A stretch of DNA of 64,000 nucleotides from Tyzzerella sp. GTDB taxonomy: Bacteria; Bacillota; Clostridia; Lachnospirales; Lachnospiraceae. Below are positions 35,230 through 43,907 of the stretch, piece by piece. Location: contig JAFQRJ010000010.1 of NCBI GenBank assembly GCA_017410145.1, positions 51,374 to 115,373 on the forward strand, read 5' to 3'. Positions within the stretch are counted from its first letter, which is position 1, and each line of letters begins with the position of its first letter. The notes below the pieces were generated by a model. That model worked only from the letters and a program-made list of their open reading frames with translations, searched no databases and was not told the DNA's origin. The position numbers and the translations under genes were made by a program.

Positions 35230-36618
35230 TTAACGAATACATAAGCTGTCTGACATTACGCAACGTCTCTGTTTTGTAAAGGATTTTGCACTGGTAAGTC
35301 CTTCACCCGTACGGCTTGCGATGGTAAATGTACAATATCCTTCGCCGCCAAAACCAAGTGCCGCATAGGACGGTGCATTCTTTACTAAAATTGCGGTGTC
35401 AATTACTTTTGCATAGGTTGTAATATGATCCACGTTTTTCGAGTGGATGTGAGCGGAATGACGATTGCCATGTTCCAGCCATACTGCCTGTTCTACTGCA
35501 TCTTCGAAATCTTTTGCTCTTACAATTCCTAAGATTGGCATCATCAATTCTTCTGCAATCAGCTTATCCTCTTTCTTACCTTCAAAGATGATACATCTGA
35601 TGTTGTCCGGTACTGTTACACCAATCATGCTAAGTAATGTCTTCGCATCACGACCTACACATTTTCTGTTCAGTCCCTTTGGAGTAAGTACGGTTTCTTC
35701 CAGTTTCTTCACTTCTTCTGGGGATGCAAGATAGCAACCTTGTTCAGAAACCATATAATGCATTAATTCTGATACTACAGAATCAACTGCCACAACTTCT
35801 TTTTCAGCGATACAAGGTAAGTTGTTGTCAAAGGTACAACCATTTACGATGTCTTCTGCTGCTTTTCTGATATCGGCTGTTTCATCAACCAATGCCGGTG
35901 GATTACCAGCACCTGCTCCGATACCTCTTCTTCCGGACGATAACACTGCTGTTACTACGCCAGGGCCTCCGGTAGCTGCAATCAATTGAATGTCTGGATG
36001 AGACATCATTACAGCACTACTATCCATCGTTGGCTTCATAACCGTACAAGCAATATTATCCGGTCCGCCTGCTTCTAACGAAGCTTCATTTAACATATTA
36101 ATTGCAAATTGGGAAGTTTTTACTGCTTGTGGATGTGGGTTAAATACAACTGTATTTCCGCCTGCAAGCATTCCCATTGTATTACAGATAACAGTTTCAC
36201 TTGGATTGGTACATGGAGTGATTGCTCCAATTACACCGAATGGTCCCATCTCAATCAAAGTAAGACCTCTGTCACCTGACCATGCTGTCGTTGTGATATC
36301 CTCCGTACCCGGAGTCTTTTCTGCAACGAGAATGTGTTTTAAAATTTTGTGTGGAACGTTACCCATTCCTGTTTCTTCAACACCCATACGTGCCAAAAGT
36401 TCTGCATTTTCTTTTGTCTTCTTACGAATGTTTGAAATAATTTGTTCTCTTTGGTCCATTGACATTCTATGTATAACCTTCTGCGCTTTTTTCGCTGCAG
36501 CAATGGCTTCATTCATGTCAGCAAATACGCCTCTTTGTGTAGTGGTTTCTTCTTTCAGCTGAAGTTTTGCCATTACTTCCTTCACGATGTCTTGAACCAT
36601 TTGTTCACTAACAGCCAC
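35230..36618 (-). CDS. pduP: CoA-acylating propionaldehyde dehydrogenase
   Basis: 462 residues from GTG 36618, preceded by AAAGGAGGTAATTC. It oxidises propanal with CoA and NAD+ to propionyl-CoA. The catalytic cysteine lies in CTFDNNLPCIAEKE; ALDH landmarks GAITPCTNPSETVICN and GAGAGNPPALVDE are present. The N-terminus (SEQMVQDIVKEVMAKLQ) is the classical PduP encapsulation peptide. Overlaps the preceding gene by 11 nt. Confidence 0.96.
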   Translation of the reverse strand: MAVSEQMVQDIVKEVMAKLQLKEETTTQRGVFADMNEAIAAAKKAQKVIHRMSMDQREQIISNIRKKTKENAELLARMGVEETGMGNVPHKILKHILVAEKTPGTEDITTTAWSGDRGLTLIEMGPFGVIGAITPCTNPSETVICNTMGMLAGGNTVVFNPHPQAVKTSQFAINMLNEASLEAGGPDNIACTVMKPTMDSSAVMMSHPDIQLIAATGGPGVVTAVLSSGRRGIGAGAGNPPALVDETADIRKAAEDIVNGCTFDNNLPCIAEKEVVAVDSVVSELMHYMVSEQGCYLASPEEVKKLEETVLTPKGLNRKCVGRDAKTLLSMIGVTVPDNIRCIIFEGKKEDKLIAEELMMPILGIVRAKDFEDAVEQAVWLEHGNRHSAHIHSKNVDHITTYAKVIDTAILVKNAPSYAALGFGGEGYCTFTIASRTGEGLTSAKSFTKQRRCVMSDSLCIR

Positions 36619-37120
36619 GAATTACCTCCTTTAACACCTCTTTACCATAAGTAGCAAGGGTGATGTCCTGCTCTGCAGTTCCACCGCTTACTCCTAAAGC
36701 TCCGATGATTTTTCCTTCCACTTCCAGTGGTTCGCCTCCGCCGAAAATGACGATTTTTCCTTCATTGGTATGTTGGATACCGTATAAAGGCTGTCCCGGC
36801 TGAGCTAATTTTGCAAGCTCTGCTGTGGACATCTTAAATCCAGCTGCAGTAAATGTTTTATTTACCGCAATGTCATAGCTTGCTATGTATGCATCATCCA
36901 TACTATGGACTGCTACAATTCTTCCTGCTTGGTCGGATACTGCAATCACTACATTAACACCGACCTCTTTGGCTTTTTGCTCTACCTTTTCAATCAAAGC
37001 TTTTGCTATGGATAACGACATCTTGTGCTTCTTACATTTGCACTCATGAGATGCACCATGTCCAGAGTTCAACTCGCGCAGCACTTGCTCTACCGCTTTT
37101 GAAATCATCTGTTCGTTCAT
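36608..37120 (-). CDS. GlcG/HbpS-like (PduO C-terminal type) protein with encapsulation peptide
   Basis: 170 residues. Residues 1-18 (EQMISKAVEQVLRELN) look like an encapsulation peptide; then a Cys/His-rich linker (HECKCKKHK) and a GlcG/HbpS domain (VVIAVSDQAGRIVAVHSMDDAYIAS...GALGVSGGTAEQD). Related domains bind haem or cobalamin-like ligands and occur fused to PduO. A role in cofactor handling inside the compartment is an inference. Confidence 0.88.
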   Translation of the reverse strand: MNEQMISKAVEQVLRELNSGHGASHECKCKKHKMSLSIAKALIEKVEQKAKEVGVNVVIAVSDQAGRIVAVHSMDDAYIASYDIAVNKTFTAAGFKMSTAELAKLAQPGQPLYGIQHTNEGKIVIFGGGEPLEVEGKIIGALGVSGGTAEQDITLATYGKEVLKEVIRGC

Positions 37121-37133
37121 AGCATGTCCTTTC

Positions 37134-37940
37134 TTAGAGTCCTAATTGCTCCATAACCTTCTTTGTAATAGAAGAAACTAATTCAGCATCTGCTTTTCCT
37201 TCTCCGCCGCATGTGCATGAACCACCACAGCTATGACAGCTTGGTTTACCAGCTTTTGCATTCGGGCAAAGATTTGCAGGATGTTTTCCTGGGATACCCA
37301 TTTGTCTTCTAATTTCATATAATCTTTCTACTTGATCCGGAGTGAATTCCTTTGGTCCGCCAAGTTGTCTTGATTTGTATAATAACTCAGCATAGAATTC
37401 CAAAGATTCCATCTTGTAGTATGCATTTAAGAGGTCCGGTCCCCATGTCAAAGCACCATGGCTCTCCAACAATACTTGGTCAAAGTATGGTAAGTATTCT
37501 TCTACTGCATCTGGAATTTCCATTGTAGAAGGTGTACCATATTTTGCTATCGGAACACATCCAAGTGCGATAACTGCTTCCGGCATGATTGGTTGTGTAA
37601 GTGGAATACCAGCGATTGCAAATGATGTAGCATAGCTTGGATGAGCATGAACTACAGCACCCACGTCAGGTCTTTTTTCGTATACACGCATATGCATTTT
37701 GATTTCTGAAGATGGTCTAAATTTACCGTTAGCTTGAATTACGTTACCTTTAGCATCTACTTTACAGATATATTCCGGTGTCATGAATCCCTTACTAACA
37801 CCTGTAGGTGTACATAAGAATTCATTGTCATTCAGTTTCACTGAGAAATTTCCATCGTTCGCAGCTACCATTCCTCTGTCGTATACTCTGCGGCCGATGT
37901 CACACATCAATTTTTTGATTTCGAACTCGTTCATTGCCAT
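37134..37940 (-). CDS. fucA: Class II aldolase (fuculose/rhamnulose-1-phosphate) with C-terminal encapsulation peptide
   Basis: 268 residues. The core (~1-225) is a zinc-dependent FucA-type aldolase: NDGNFSVKL, SSEIKMHMRVYEKRPDVGAVVHAHPSYATSF and ESHGALTWGPDL contain the metal histidines. It splits fuculose- or rhamnulose-1-phosphate to dihydroxyacetone phosphate and lactaldehyde. A linker with six cysteines (CHSCGGSCTCGG plus one before and one in CPNA) leads to a C-terminal helix (ELVSSITKKVMEQLGL) resembling an encapsulation peptide. AGGAGG is 9 nt upstream. With rhaA/rhaB nearby, rhamnulose-1-phosphate is the likely main substrate. Confidence 0.93.
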   Translation of the reverse strand: MAMNEFEIKKLMCDIGRRVYDRGMVAANDGNFSVKLNDNEFLCTPTGVSKGFMTPEYICKVDAKGNVIQANGKFRPSSEIKMHMRVYEKRPDVGAVVHAHPSYATSFAIAGIPLTQPIMPEAVIALGCVPIAKYGTPSTMEIPDAVEEYLPYFDQVLLESHGALTWGPDLLNAYYKMESLEFYAELLYKSRQLGGPKEFTPDQVERLYEIRRQMGIPGKHPANLCPNAKAGKPSCHSCGGSCTCGGEGKADAELVSSITKKVMEQLGL

Positions 37941-37963
37941 TTTCGAATTCCTCCTTAAGTTTT

Positions 37964-38060
37964 TGTTGTTTTTTTGTTGTTTTTTGCTTGTTCTATTGAA
38001 ATATTAACACATAAAACCACATGAGTCAATATTTATAGATGTTGTTTTTGTTGGTTTTTG
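37964..38060 (-). promoter_or_regulatory. Promoter and putative DeoR operators upstream of the aldolase gene
   Basis: Minus-strand TTGACT (38024-38029), 17-nt spacer, TAATAT (38001-38006). Around it on the plus strand are copies of an 11-mer: TGTTGTTTTTT at 37964 and 37975 (5' leader), TGTTGTTTTTG at 38040, TTGGTTTTTG at 38051; the inverse TGTGGTTTTAT fills the spacer (38011-38021). The same motif family occurs at the pduC promoter. Confidence 0.75.
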
Positions 38061-38065
38061 TCTTT

Positions 38066-38575
38066 TTATTTACTTCCCAACCTATAATCTGCATGTCTTG
38101 CTTCAATATAGAGATAATCTGATAGTCGATTCATATATTTCAGTGCCTTTGCATCCGTATTGTAAGCCTTGCTTACCTTGAAGAATCGTCTTTCTGCACG
38201 ACGTGCTATCGTTCTTGCTACATCCAGGCGTGCTGAAAGTTCACAGCCTCCATATAGCACAAATTCTTTTCTTCTTGGAAATGCTTGTTCTAGCTTGTCA
38301 ATGTTACGTTCCAAGTAGAAAATCTGTTCCTCCGAAAAGGAATAGTCTGGATTATGTGGGTCTGCAATCTTCGCCATCATCTGTATCAGTTCCCCTTGTA
38401 TCTTGGAAAGTCTGTCTTTGATTTCAGGCTCTGCAACCACCTTTGCCAGTCCGATATGACTGCTTAGTTCATCGATTGTTCCCAACAGTTCCATGCGGTC
38501 ATCATGCTTGGCTACTTTAATCCCATTCATGAGTGATGTCATACCACTGTCACCTTGTTTTGTATAAAGCTTCAT
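38066..38575 (-). CDS. pduO: PduO-type ATP:cob(I)alamin adenosyltransferase
   Basis: 169 residues. Makes adenosylcobalamin for the diol dehydratase. Family sites KLYTKQGDSGMTSL (ATP), DDRMELLGTIDELSSHIG and the cobalamin-side GGCELSARLDVARTIARRAERRF are present. Only the catalytic domain; the C-terminal GlcG-like domain of enteric PduO is encoded separately at 36608. Followed closely by the aldolase promoter. Confidence 0.93.
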   Translation of the reverse strand: MKLYTKQGDSGMTSLMNGIKVAKHDDRMELLGTIDELSSHIGLAKVVAEPEIKDRLSKIQGELIQMMAKIADPHNPDYSFSEEQIFYLERNIDKLEQAFPRRKEFVLYGGCELSARLDVARTIARRAERRFFKVSKAYNTDAKALKYMNRLSDYLYIEARHADYRLGSK

Positions 38576-38598
38576 ACGGACCTCCTTTTCATTTATTC

Positions 38599-38934
38599 TT
38601 ACATGTTTTTAAATGCTTGCTTCTTAATTGCTCTGGCACTATTCATGCCCAATACTCTGCTTTCTTCATTGGAAGGATAAGCATAATAGGTAAGATTTTT
38701 CCCCATTGTCAATCCACGAATAATAAACGCTGTACTGTTTTCTTTTATTCCAATCCCGGAACCCAACATGGAATCGTTTGCTGCCATCCATGTAAGTGTA
38801 TTCAAATCCTGTTCTCCACGCTCAATAATCTCGTAAAAAACTCCTTCTTCTTCAATACCGGAGCAAATTTCCCGAAGCACATTCTCGTTTGGATGATTTA
38901 CATATATGTATATAGAAGGTTTATTAACTACCAT
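38599..38934 (-). CDS. pduH: Diol dehydratase reactivase small subunit
   Basis: 111 residues. DdrB/PduH fold resembling the beta subunit of dehydratase (IYIYVNHPNENVLREICSGIEEEGVFYEI...GSGIGIKENSTAFIIRGL). With PduG it exchanges damaged cobalamin for fresh cofactor. 23 nt after an upstream gene of the same operon. Confidence 0.9.
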   Translation of the reverse strand: MVVNKPSIYIYVNHPNENVLREICSGIEEEGVFYEIIERGEQDLNTLTWMAANDSMLGSGIGIKENSTAFIIRGLTMGKNLTYYAYPSNEESRVLGMNSARAIKKQAFKNM

Positions 38935-38943
38935 ATTTCCCTC

Positions 38944-40749
38944 CTAATCCAAAGACAACAGAACCAGTCCTGTTGCAACCGCATTTCTCGGTCCTTCTTT
39001 GCCACGTATGTTGCCGCGTCCACAGACAATCATATATTTTGCAAATTCCTCCATTAACATTTCTGGAATCTCAAAGTCCTCTGCGGAACCGCCGACCAGA
39101 ACAACGTTCGGTATCTTTTTTAAATCTTTGTCCGGTGCCACTTTCTGAAGGGCACGAATTGCGTTGGTCACAAATACCTTTTGCTTTGCTTCCCGTCTTA
39201 CCTGCACGATTTTCTCCATCGGAATGTCTTCTTCAATTCGAATCAGTCCACTCTCCGACAGCATGACAACCCTGCCGTAAAATCTTGGATCTATGGAATC
39301 CTCTACAAAGGTGATCTGCCCGTTTTCCATACGCATATGGAAGAGACTTTCTACCTTTGCAAGTGGATACTTCTTAATCTGTTCTGCCACATGGCGGTCA
39401 GACAAACCAAGCTCTGTCTGAATCAGCATGGATACCAGTTCCCCGGCTCCGGCTTGATGAGTAATCGCCACTTGACCATCTTTTGAAATGAGAGCTGCAT
39501 CTGTAGAGCCGCCACCCATGTCGAGTATTGCAAGCGGAACAGCCACACCCGGAGTTGTCAGTGCTCCAAGACTTGCCATCACGGCTTCCACGCCGGCCAC
39601 AACTACGTTGACTCCCAAATCTGCTTTCAAACGTTCTGCAATCTTCTGCATTGGAAGCTGCTGCGTCTTCACCATCGCTGCGATACCAACTGCCTTTTCC
39701 AAACAGGTTTCCCCTGCCAATGCTCCTGATATTAACACCGGCGCCATGGTATCTACCGCTAGAATGTCTGTAATATGAACCTCTTCTGTAGTCTCATTCA
39801 CCGTCTTCATGCCGGTTCTGATTTTCGCAAACATATTTCCTACATTCGTATCCGGCTGACCAATGACATCATAGATGGTTCCTGCTTCTGAAACCGCTTC
39901 CATGATTTTCACCGCGCCTTCATCAATATTGATGTTCGCTTCCTTCTCTGCTTTTAAATAAATCTCACCGGCAGGCAACACATTTTCTTTTACATTCCCA
40001 CCCGGTGTTTTCAAAACAACCGCACTTCTCTTTCCAATTAAGCTCTTGGCAATTGGAGTGATCATGCGAGTCTCTTCTGAATTTAATTTTAATAAAGTAG
40101 CAATTCCATATGGATTGGAAAGCATGCGAATGGTCTGTCCCGGCGGTGCAACTTCAATAGCTGCAAGCACTCCTCCCGGAAGTTTGTCAATTCTCGCCAC
40201 CTCATCCACAATCGGAATCTTCTTGGTTAGTCGATTCTCAACCAGCACCGCTTCATCCGCCTGTAAAATCATACCCACCACATCCACCTTTTCAGCAAGA
40301 CGATTGGTAATCTCCGCTACCGCTTCATATGGATATTCTCTTGGAACTGCAATGATATAAGCTTTGCCGGCTTCTGCTTTTCTTTGTTCATCCAATCTCA
40401 GAATCTCTCCAACTGCCTGACCGACACCTGCCGGTGTAGACGGGTTATGTCCGATCATGGACGAATCCGTAATAATTGTTTCTGTTAATGTTTCCATTGC
40501 GGTGTCACCGATAACCGGTGCCGCCTCATTCAATCGTATCAGCGAAAGGTCACTGATTTCTTTTCCTATCTTGCTCATTGCGGCCTTTAGAGCCGATTTA
40601 ATTGCATGAGTATTCGCAACCGTTCCTTTTGTACCGGTTGTAGGGCATGAAGTGCTTGACACAAATGTAAGTTTTTGTGCCTCATCGATTTGACCGATAC
40701 ACACTTCCGTTGTGGAATTCCCTATATCTACTCCTGCAATCAATCTCAA
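38944..40749 (-). CDS. pduG: Diol dehydratase reactivase large subunit
   Basis: 601 residues, an actin/Hsp70-like ATPase (IAGVDIGNSTTEVCIGQID; LAILDMGGGSTDAALI; VVLVGGSAEDFEIPEM). Reactivates suicide-inactivated diol dehydratase. The start is an unusual TTG (40749) overlapping the pduE stop as TTGA, with AGAGG 9 nt upstream: translation is coupled to the small subunit. Confidence 0.95.
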   Translation of the reverse strand: MRLIAGVDIGNSTTEVCIGQIDEAQKLTFVSSTSCPTTGTKGTVANTHAIKSALKAAMSKIGKEISDLSLIRLNEAAPVIGDTAMETLTETIITDSSMIGHNPSTPAGVGQAVGEILRLDEQRKAEAGKAYIIAVPREYPYEAVAEITNRLAEKVDVVGMILQADEAVLVENRLTKKIPIVDEVARIDKLPGGVLAAIEVAPPGQTIRMLSNPYGIATLLKLNSEETRMITPIAKSLIGKRSAVVLKTPGGNVKENVLPAGEIYLKAEKEANINIDEGAVKIMEAVSEAGTIYDVIGQPDTNVGNMFAKIRTGMKTVNETTEEVHITDILAVDTMAPVLISGALAGETCLEKAVGIAAMVKTQQLPMQKIAERLKADLGVNVVVAGVEAVMASLGALTTPGVAVPLAILDMGGGSTDAALISKDGQVAITHQAGAGELVSMLIQTELGLSDRHVAEQIKKYPLAKVESLFHMRMENGQITFVEDSIDPRFYGRVVMLSESGLIRIEEDIPMEKIVQVRREAKQKVFVTNAIRALQKVAPDKDLKKIPNVVLVGGSAEDFEIPEMLMEEFAKYMIVCGRGNIRGKEGPRNAVATGLVLLSLD

Positions 40750-41138
40750 AGCAAAATACCTCTTTTCTCATACACCTCTGCAGCTTCCATTACAAGTCTT
40801 GCACAGTTTTTTGCATTGTATTTCTCAATCAATTCTTGTGCCATCTGAACCAATTCTAATTTGGTGGAACGATTCGGACGAAGTTTGTCATACATTTTAA
40901 GAATCACATCATCCGGTACGTCTACCAATTCAGCAGCACGTTCGAAATTCTTTTCCATCGGGTCATTGCCGGTTTCTTTGGCTACCTGACCTTGAGCTTT
41001 TAACATCTCTTTGGAAATCTTAATATCATCAGAAGAAATGTGACCCTTCATCACTTCATCCAATGTAATCTCTGTTAATTTTTTTCCTGTTTTCGAGCGA
41101 ATTTGCTCTTTTTCTAATTCACCTAACGGATATCTCAT
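40746..41138 (-). CDS. pduE: Propanediol dehydratase small subunit
   Basis: 130 residues, shorter than Salmonella PduE (173), lacking most of its N-terminal extension. GHISSDDIKISKEMLKAQGQVAKETGN and ERAAELVDVPDDVILKMYDKLRPNRST are conserved. Forms the (alpha-beta-gamma)2 dehydratase with PduC and PduD. Confidence 0.95.
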   Translation of the reverse strand: MRYPLGELEKEQIRSKTGKKLTEITLDEVMKGHISSDDIKISKEMLKAQGQVAKETGNDPMEKNFERAAELVDVPDDVILKMYDKLRPNRSTKLELVQMAQELIEKYNAKNCARLVMEAAEVYEKRGILL

Positions 41139-41813
41139 TTATCTGCCCTCCCATTCAATTGCTCCAACTGCCGGGTCAAGCTGCTCTGTTTCCGCAATAT
41201 GCATAAGCGCCGCTTTTACCTGATATCTTGGTCTGGACATTGGGTCGTTGGTACATGGAACCGGTACAACCTGTTCTCCCTTTACATACTTTGCAGCATT
41301 CTTACCAATCTGACGATAGGTCTCTAACGTCATAAGCGGTGCTTGCGGGAATAACTCCAGATTCGAAAGTGGATATAAATCCTTCTGATGAATCACGGTA
41401 GTTCCTTTTGACTGGATCCCAACTCCGATTCCCGAACCGGATAATTTTGCAGCCTCTAATGCCATAAAGCATACATCGGATGTATCCAAAATCTTTACGA
41501 CTCTTGCATTCATTCCTTCTTCCTCAATGCCTGCCTTTACATTGCGAAGCACCTCATCAAGTGGAATGTCACAAATAGTTCTTTTAATCTCTTTCTGGAA
41601 TGCAGCCCCAACACCGATAACAATCTCCTTCGGGTCTGTTCCTTTTTTCGCTCTTGGGTAAGAGGAATAATCAGTTTTTATTTCGTTAATACGATCTTTT
41701 CCTGCTAAAGAAGAAACAGTTGCAGGCTTGTTATCTGTCTTATTGTCTAACTGTCCGATTTGCTCCATGACAGCATCGACAATCTTTTTAATCAATTCTT
41801 CATTCATCTGCAT
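41139..41813 (-). CDS. pduD: Propanediol dehydratase medium subunit
   Basis: 224 residues. Residues 1-20 ([19 protein letters not shown]) match the known PduD encapsulation signal. The rest binds the cobalamin lower face ([51 protein letters not shown]). One nucleotide separates it from pduE. Confidence 0.96.
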   Translation of the reverse strand: MQMNEELIKKIVDAVMEQIGQLDNKTDNKPATVSSLAGKDRINEIKTDYSSYPRAKKGTDPKEIVIGVGAAFQKEIKRTICDIPLDEVLRNVKAGIEEEGMNARVVKILDTSDVCFMALEAAKLSGSGIGVGIQSKGTTVIHQKDLYPLSNLELFPQAPLMTLETYRQIGKNAAKYVKGEQVVPVPCTNDPMSRPRYQVKAALMHIAETEQLDPAVGAIEWEGR

Positions 41814-41825
41814 GTCTTCTTCCTC

Positions 41826-43490
41826 CTAAATGTCTTTCGGGTCAATCAGATGAGGAATCTTCTTGATTTCTTCCCAACGTTTACCTTCGACACGGTATCC
41901 CGTTCCAGGTCCCATATAATCGTTCGGCGTATTCACTCCTGACAACACATGGAAATCTTTATCCAAAATAGCTGCCGTCTGCATGTAATCGCCTACCACT
42001 CTTTGCTTCAGCATATTTAACACGCTCTCTGCAACATCCTGATAACCTGCCTCAGCCAACGCTCTTACCACGTCAACTCCCGTAATTCCTCTCTTCAGAA
42101 CATCTTCTGCAGCCATAAGGTCTGCGGTTACATCTCTTGGAAGTGTATCCTTACTGCCGTGTGCATAAGTTACAGCCTCTACCTGCTCATCTGAAATCGG
42201 CGACAAGCCCAACTGTCTAAACACAGCTTGCACTGCTTTTGTTGCTTTATTTCTTACGCGGATTACTTCCTCTTCCGTCACCGGGCGAAGACCGCCATCT
42301 ACCTGCATGTCTCTCTGCAATACATTATAATCATCAAAATCTTCTGCGTCGAAGTTCGAACCTGCAAACATGTTGTCATAGTTTGGCTCTGCTGCATAAC
42401 CGGAGAAAATAAAATCGGTTCCCGGTAAGAACTGCAACATAGTTCTCGCTGTACGTCTCATGTCAGAGTTAGAGAAACTCTGATCGTTGGAAGATGCACA
42501 TTCCAATCCTAAAAGGGCTGCCACTAGGTTTTCTGCAATAACTTCACGGATACCTCCAGGTACTGCTCCCGGTACACCGATACAACTTACCGAACCATTC
42601 TGGATACCCTGACTACCTGCACCTTTCGTTGCATATAAACATCTACACTCCAAATAGAGCATCGATTTCTTTTCGCTATTTCCCATCAAAACTTCTGAGC
42701 CTGCACCGGATGTAAAACGAACCTTTAATCCTCTAGATGCGTAAGCCGAGTTCAAAAATGCTTTCGAATATGGAGTATCGTCTCCATCAATAAATACCTT
42801 TTCCGTACCATATACAGAAAGTGTCTCTGCGTATGTAGTAAGACCACGGATACCAAGTTCCAACTCTGTAGCTTCTTCTGCCGAACATTGTGTCAGAACT
42901 CCCGGACGTCCAATCTGTGAACCGATTAAGATTGCCATCGCACTAAGCGGCGCATATCTTGCAACACCCATGGTAGTTTCTTCTTCTGCAAATCCACGAA
43001 GAGCACCTTCTGCCGCATCTGCTGCCAACTGAACCGGGTCATCTTTTAAGTTTGTAATATGTGCCTGGTTACCCGGAGTCTTTCTGGCACGCATCTTCTG
43101 CATACCCATCATCAACTCTACAACATTCAGATAGTTCATTACTTCTGCCATGCGAGCCGGTGTAATACCGGAAACAAGTTCCAAAATCTCTTTTCTAGAC
43201 ACGTGTATATCTACAATCATTCTTGCGATATCAAGTGCAGATACAGCCATGGAATTTTCCGTGCGGCTGATATTTATCGCATAGTCCGCAATAAACTGAT
43301 CGATAAAATCAAAATCTTCTCTTTTCTTGCCGTCTAATTCCACAATCTTTCCATTCTGGACTTTCACAGATGGTGTTGGGTCATATGGACTCTTCATCGC
43401 CACAAACCCCATCTCCGGCCATTCGTTAATATAACCATCCAGATTAACCGGACGCTTGTCAAGTATTTCAATACGTTTTGATCTCTTCAT
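41826..43490 (-). CDS. pduC: Adenosylcobalamin-dependent propanediol dehydratase large subunit
   Basis: 554 residues, full length and colinear with PduC/DhaB (RSKRIEILDKRPVNLDGYINEWPEMGFVAMKSPYDP at the start; GLECASSNDQSFSNSDMRRTART near the substrate pocket). Converts 1,2-propanediol to propanal via the adenosyl radical; glycerol may also be used. First gene of the BMC operon, with promoter and repeats upstream at 43540-43643. Confidence 0.97.
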   Translation of the reverse strand: MKRSKRIEILDKRPVNLDGYINEWPEMGFVAMKSPYDPTPSVKVQNGKIVELDGKKREDFDFIDQFIADYAINISRTENSMAVSALDIARMIVDIHVSRKEILELVSGITPARMAEVMNYLNVVELMMGMQKMRARKTPGNQAHITNLKDDPVQLAADAAEGALRGFAEEETTMGVARYAPLSAMAILIGSQIGRPGVLTQCSAEEATELELGIRGLTTYAETLSVYGTEKVFIDGDDTPYSKAFLNSAYASRGLKVRFTSGAGSEVLMGNSEKKSMLYLECRCLYATKGAGSQGIQNGSVSCIGVPGAVPGGIREVIAENLVAALLGLECASSNDQSFSNSDMRRTARTMLQFLPGTDFIFSGYAAEPNYDNMFAGSNFDAEDFDDYNVLQRDMQVDGGLRPVTEEEVIRVRNKATKAVQAVFRQLGLSPISDEQVEAVTYAHGSKDTLPRDVTADLMAAEDVLKRGITGVDVVRALAEAGYQDVAESVLNMLKQRVVGDYMQTAAILDKDFHVLSGVNTPNDYMGPGTGYRVEGKRWEEIKKIPHLIDPKDI

Positions 43491-43539
43491 GTTCTTATAA
43501 CTCCTTTACGGATGTCTACTGACAGTCTTTAACAAAGTT

Positions 43540-43643
43540 ATTCTACCACACAATCACAACAAAATCAACACTTTTATTTTCTATTTTTTGTGGTTTCTAT
43601 TTTGGTTTTATGTGGTTTTTGTGTTGTTTTTGTGTTGATTTTG
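43540..43643 (-). promoter_or_regulatory. BMC operon promoter with tandem 11-bp operator repeats
   Basis: Minus-strand TTGATT (43563-43568), 17-nt spacer, TAGAAT (43540-43545). Five head-to-tail 11-mers on the plus strand fill 43589-43643: TGTGGTTTCTA, TTTTGGTTTTA, TGTGGTTTTTG, TGTTGTTTTTG, TGTTGATTTTG. Two more lie inverted over the promoter (TGTTGATTTTG at 43560-43570 and TTGTGATTGTG at 43549-43559 on the minus strand). Periodicity of one helical turn fits cooperative binding of a DeoR-family protein. Confidence 0.8.
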
Positions 43644-43907
43644 TTTTTTTCTGCATTTTCTCCATTGACAACGCTTAATAAGAACATAGTTTCCAGGAAG
43701 GGTTTACAGAGTGTAGACAACCTTCCGGGCTTATGCCCGGACTTTTCTGCATTTATGCGCTCATAGGGTCTATGGAAATTTTTTGTAGCTCCAGACCCCG
43801 TTTTTAAAGAAATTCACCTTACATTTTAACTGTTTTGGGTCTATAGAAAAAAACTATCTCTTGAGACCCAGAAAAATGAGAAAATAAGGGTCTGGGAACA
43901 ATCTTTT
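43644..43907. other. Gene-free stretch with tandem imperfect hairpins
   Basis: No reading frame. It contains a hairpin CCGGGC/GCCCGG (43727-43742) and two similar imperfect hairpins GGGTCTATGGA/CTCCAGACCC (43766-43798) and GGGTCTATAG/CTAT..GAGACCC (43837-43869), followed by a third partial one from 43888. These look like decayed small transposable-element ends. Confidence 0.45.

Noticed and set aside
43589-43643. Possible CRISPR-like repeat array
   Set aside because: Repeat units are 11 bp, contiguous without spacers and degenerate; no cas genes occur.
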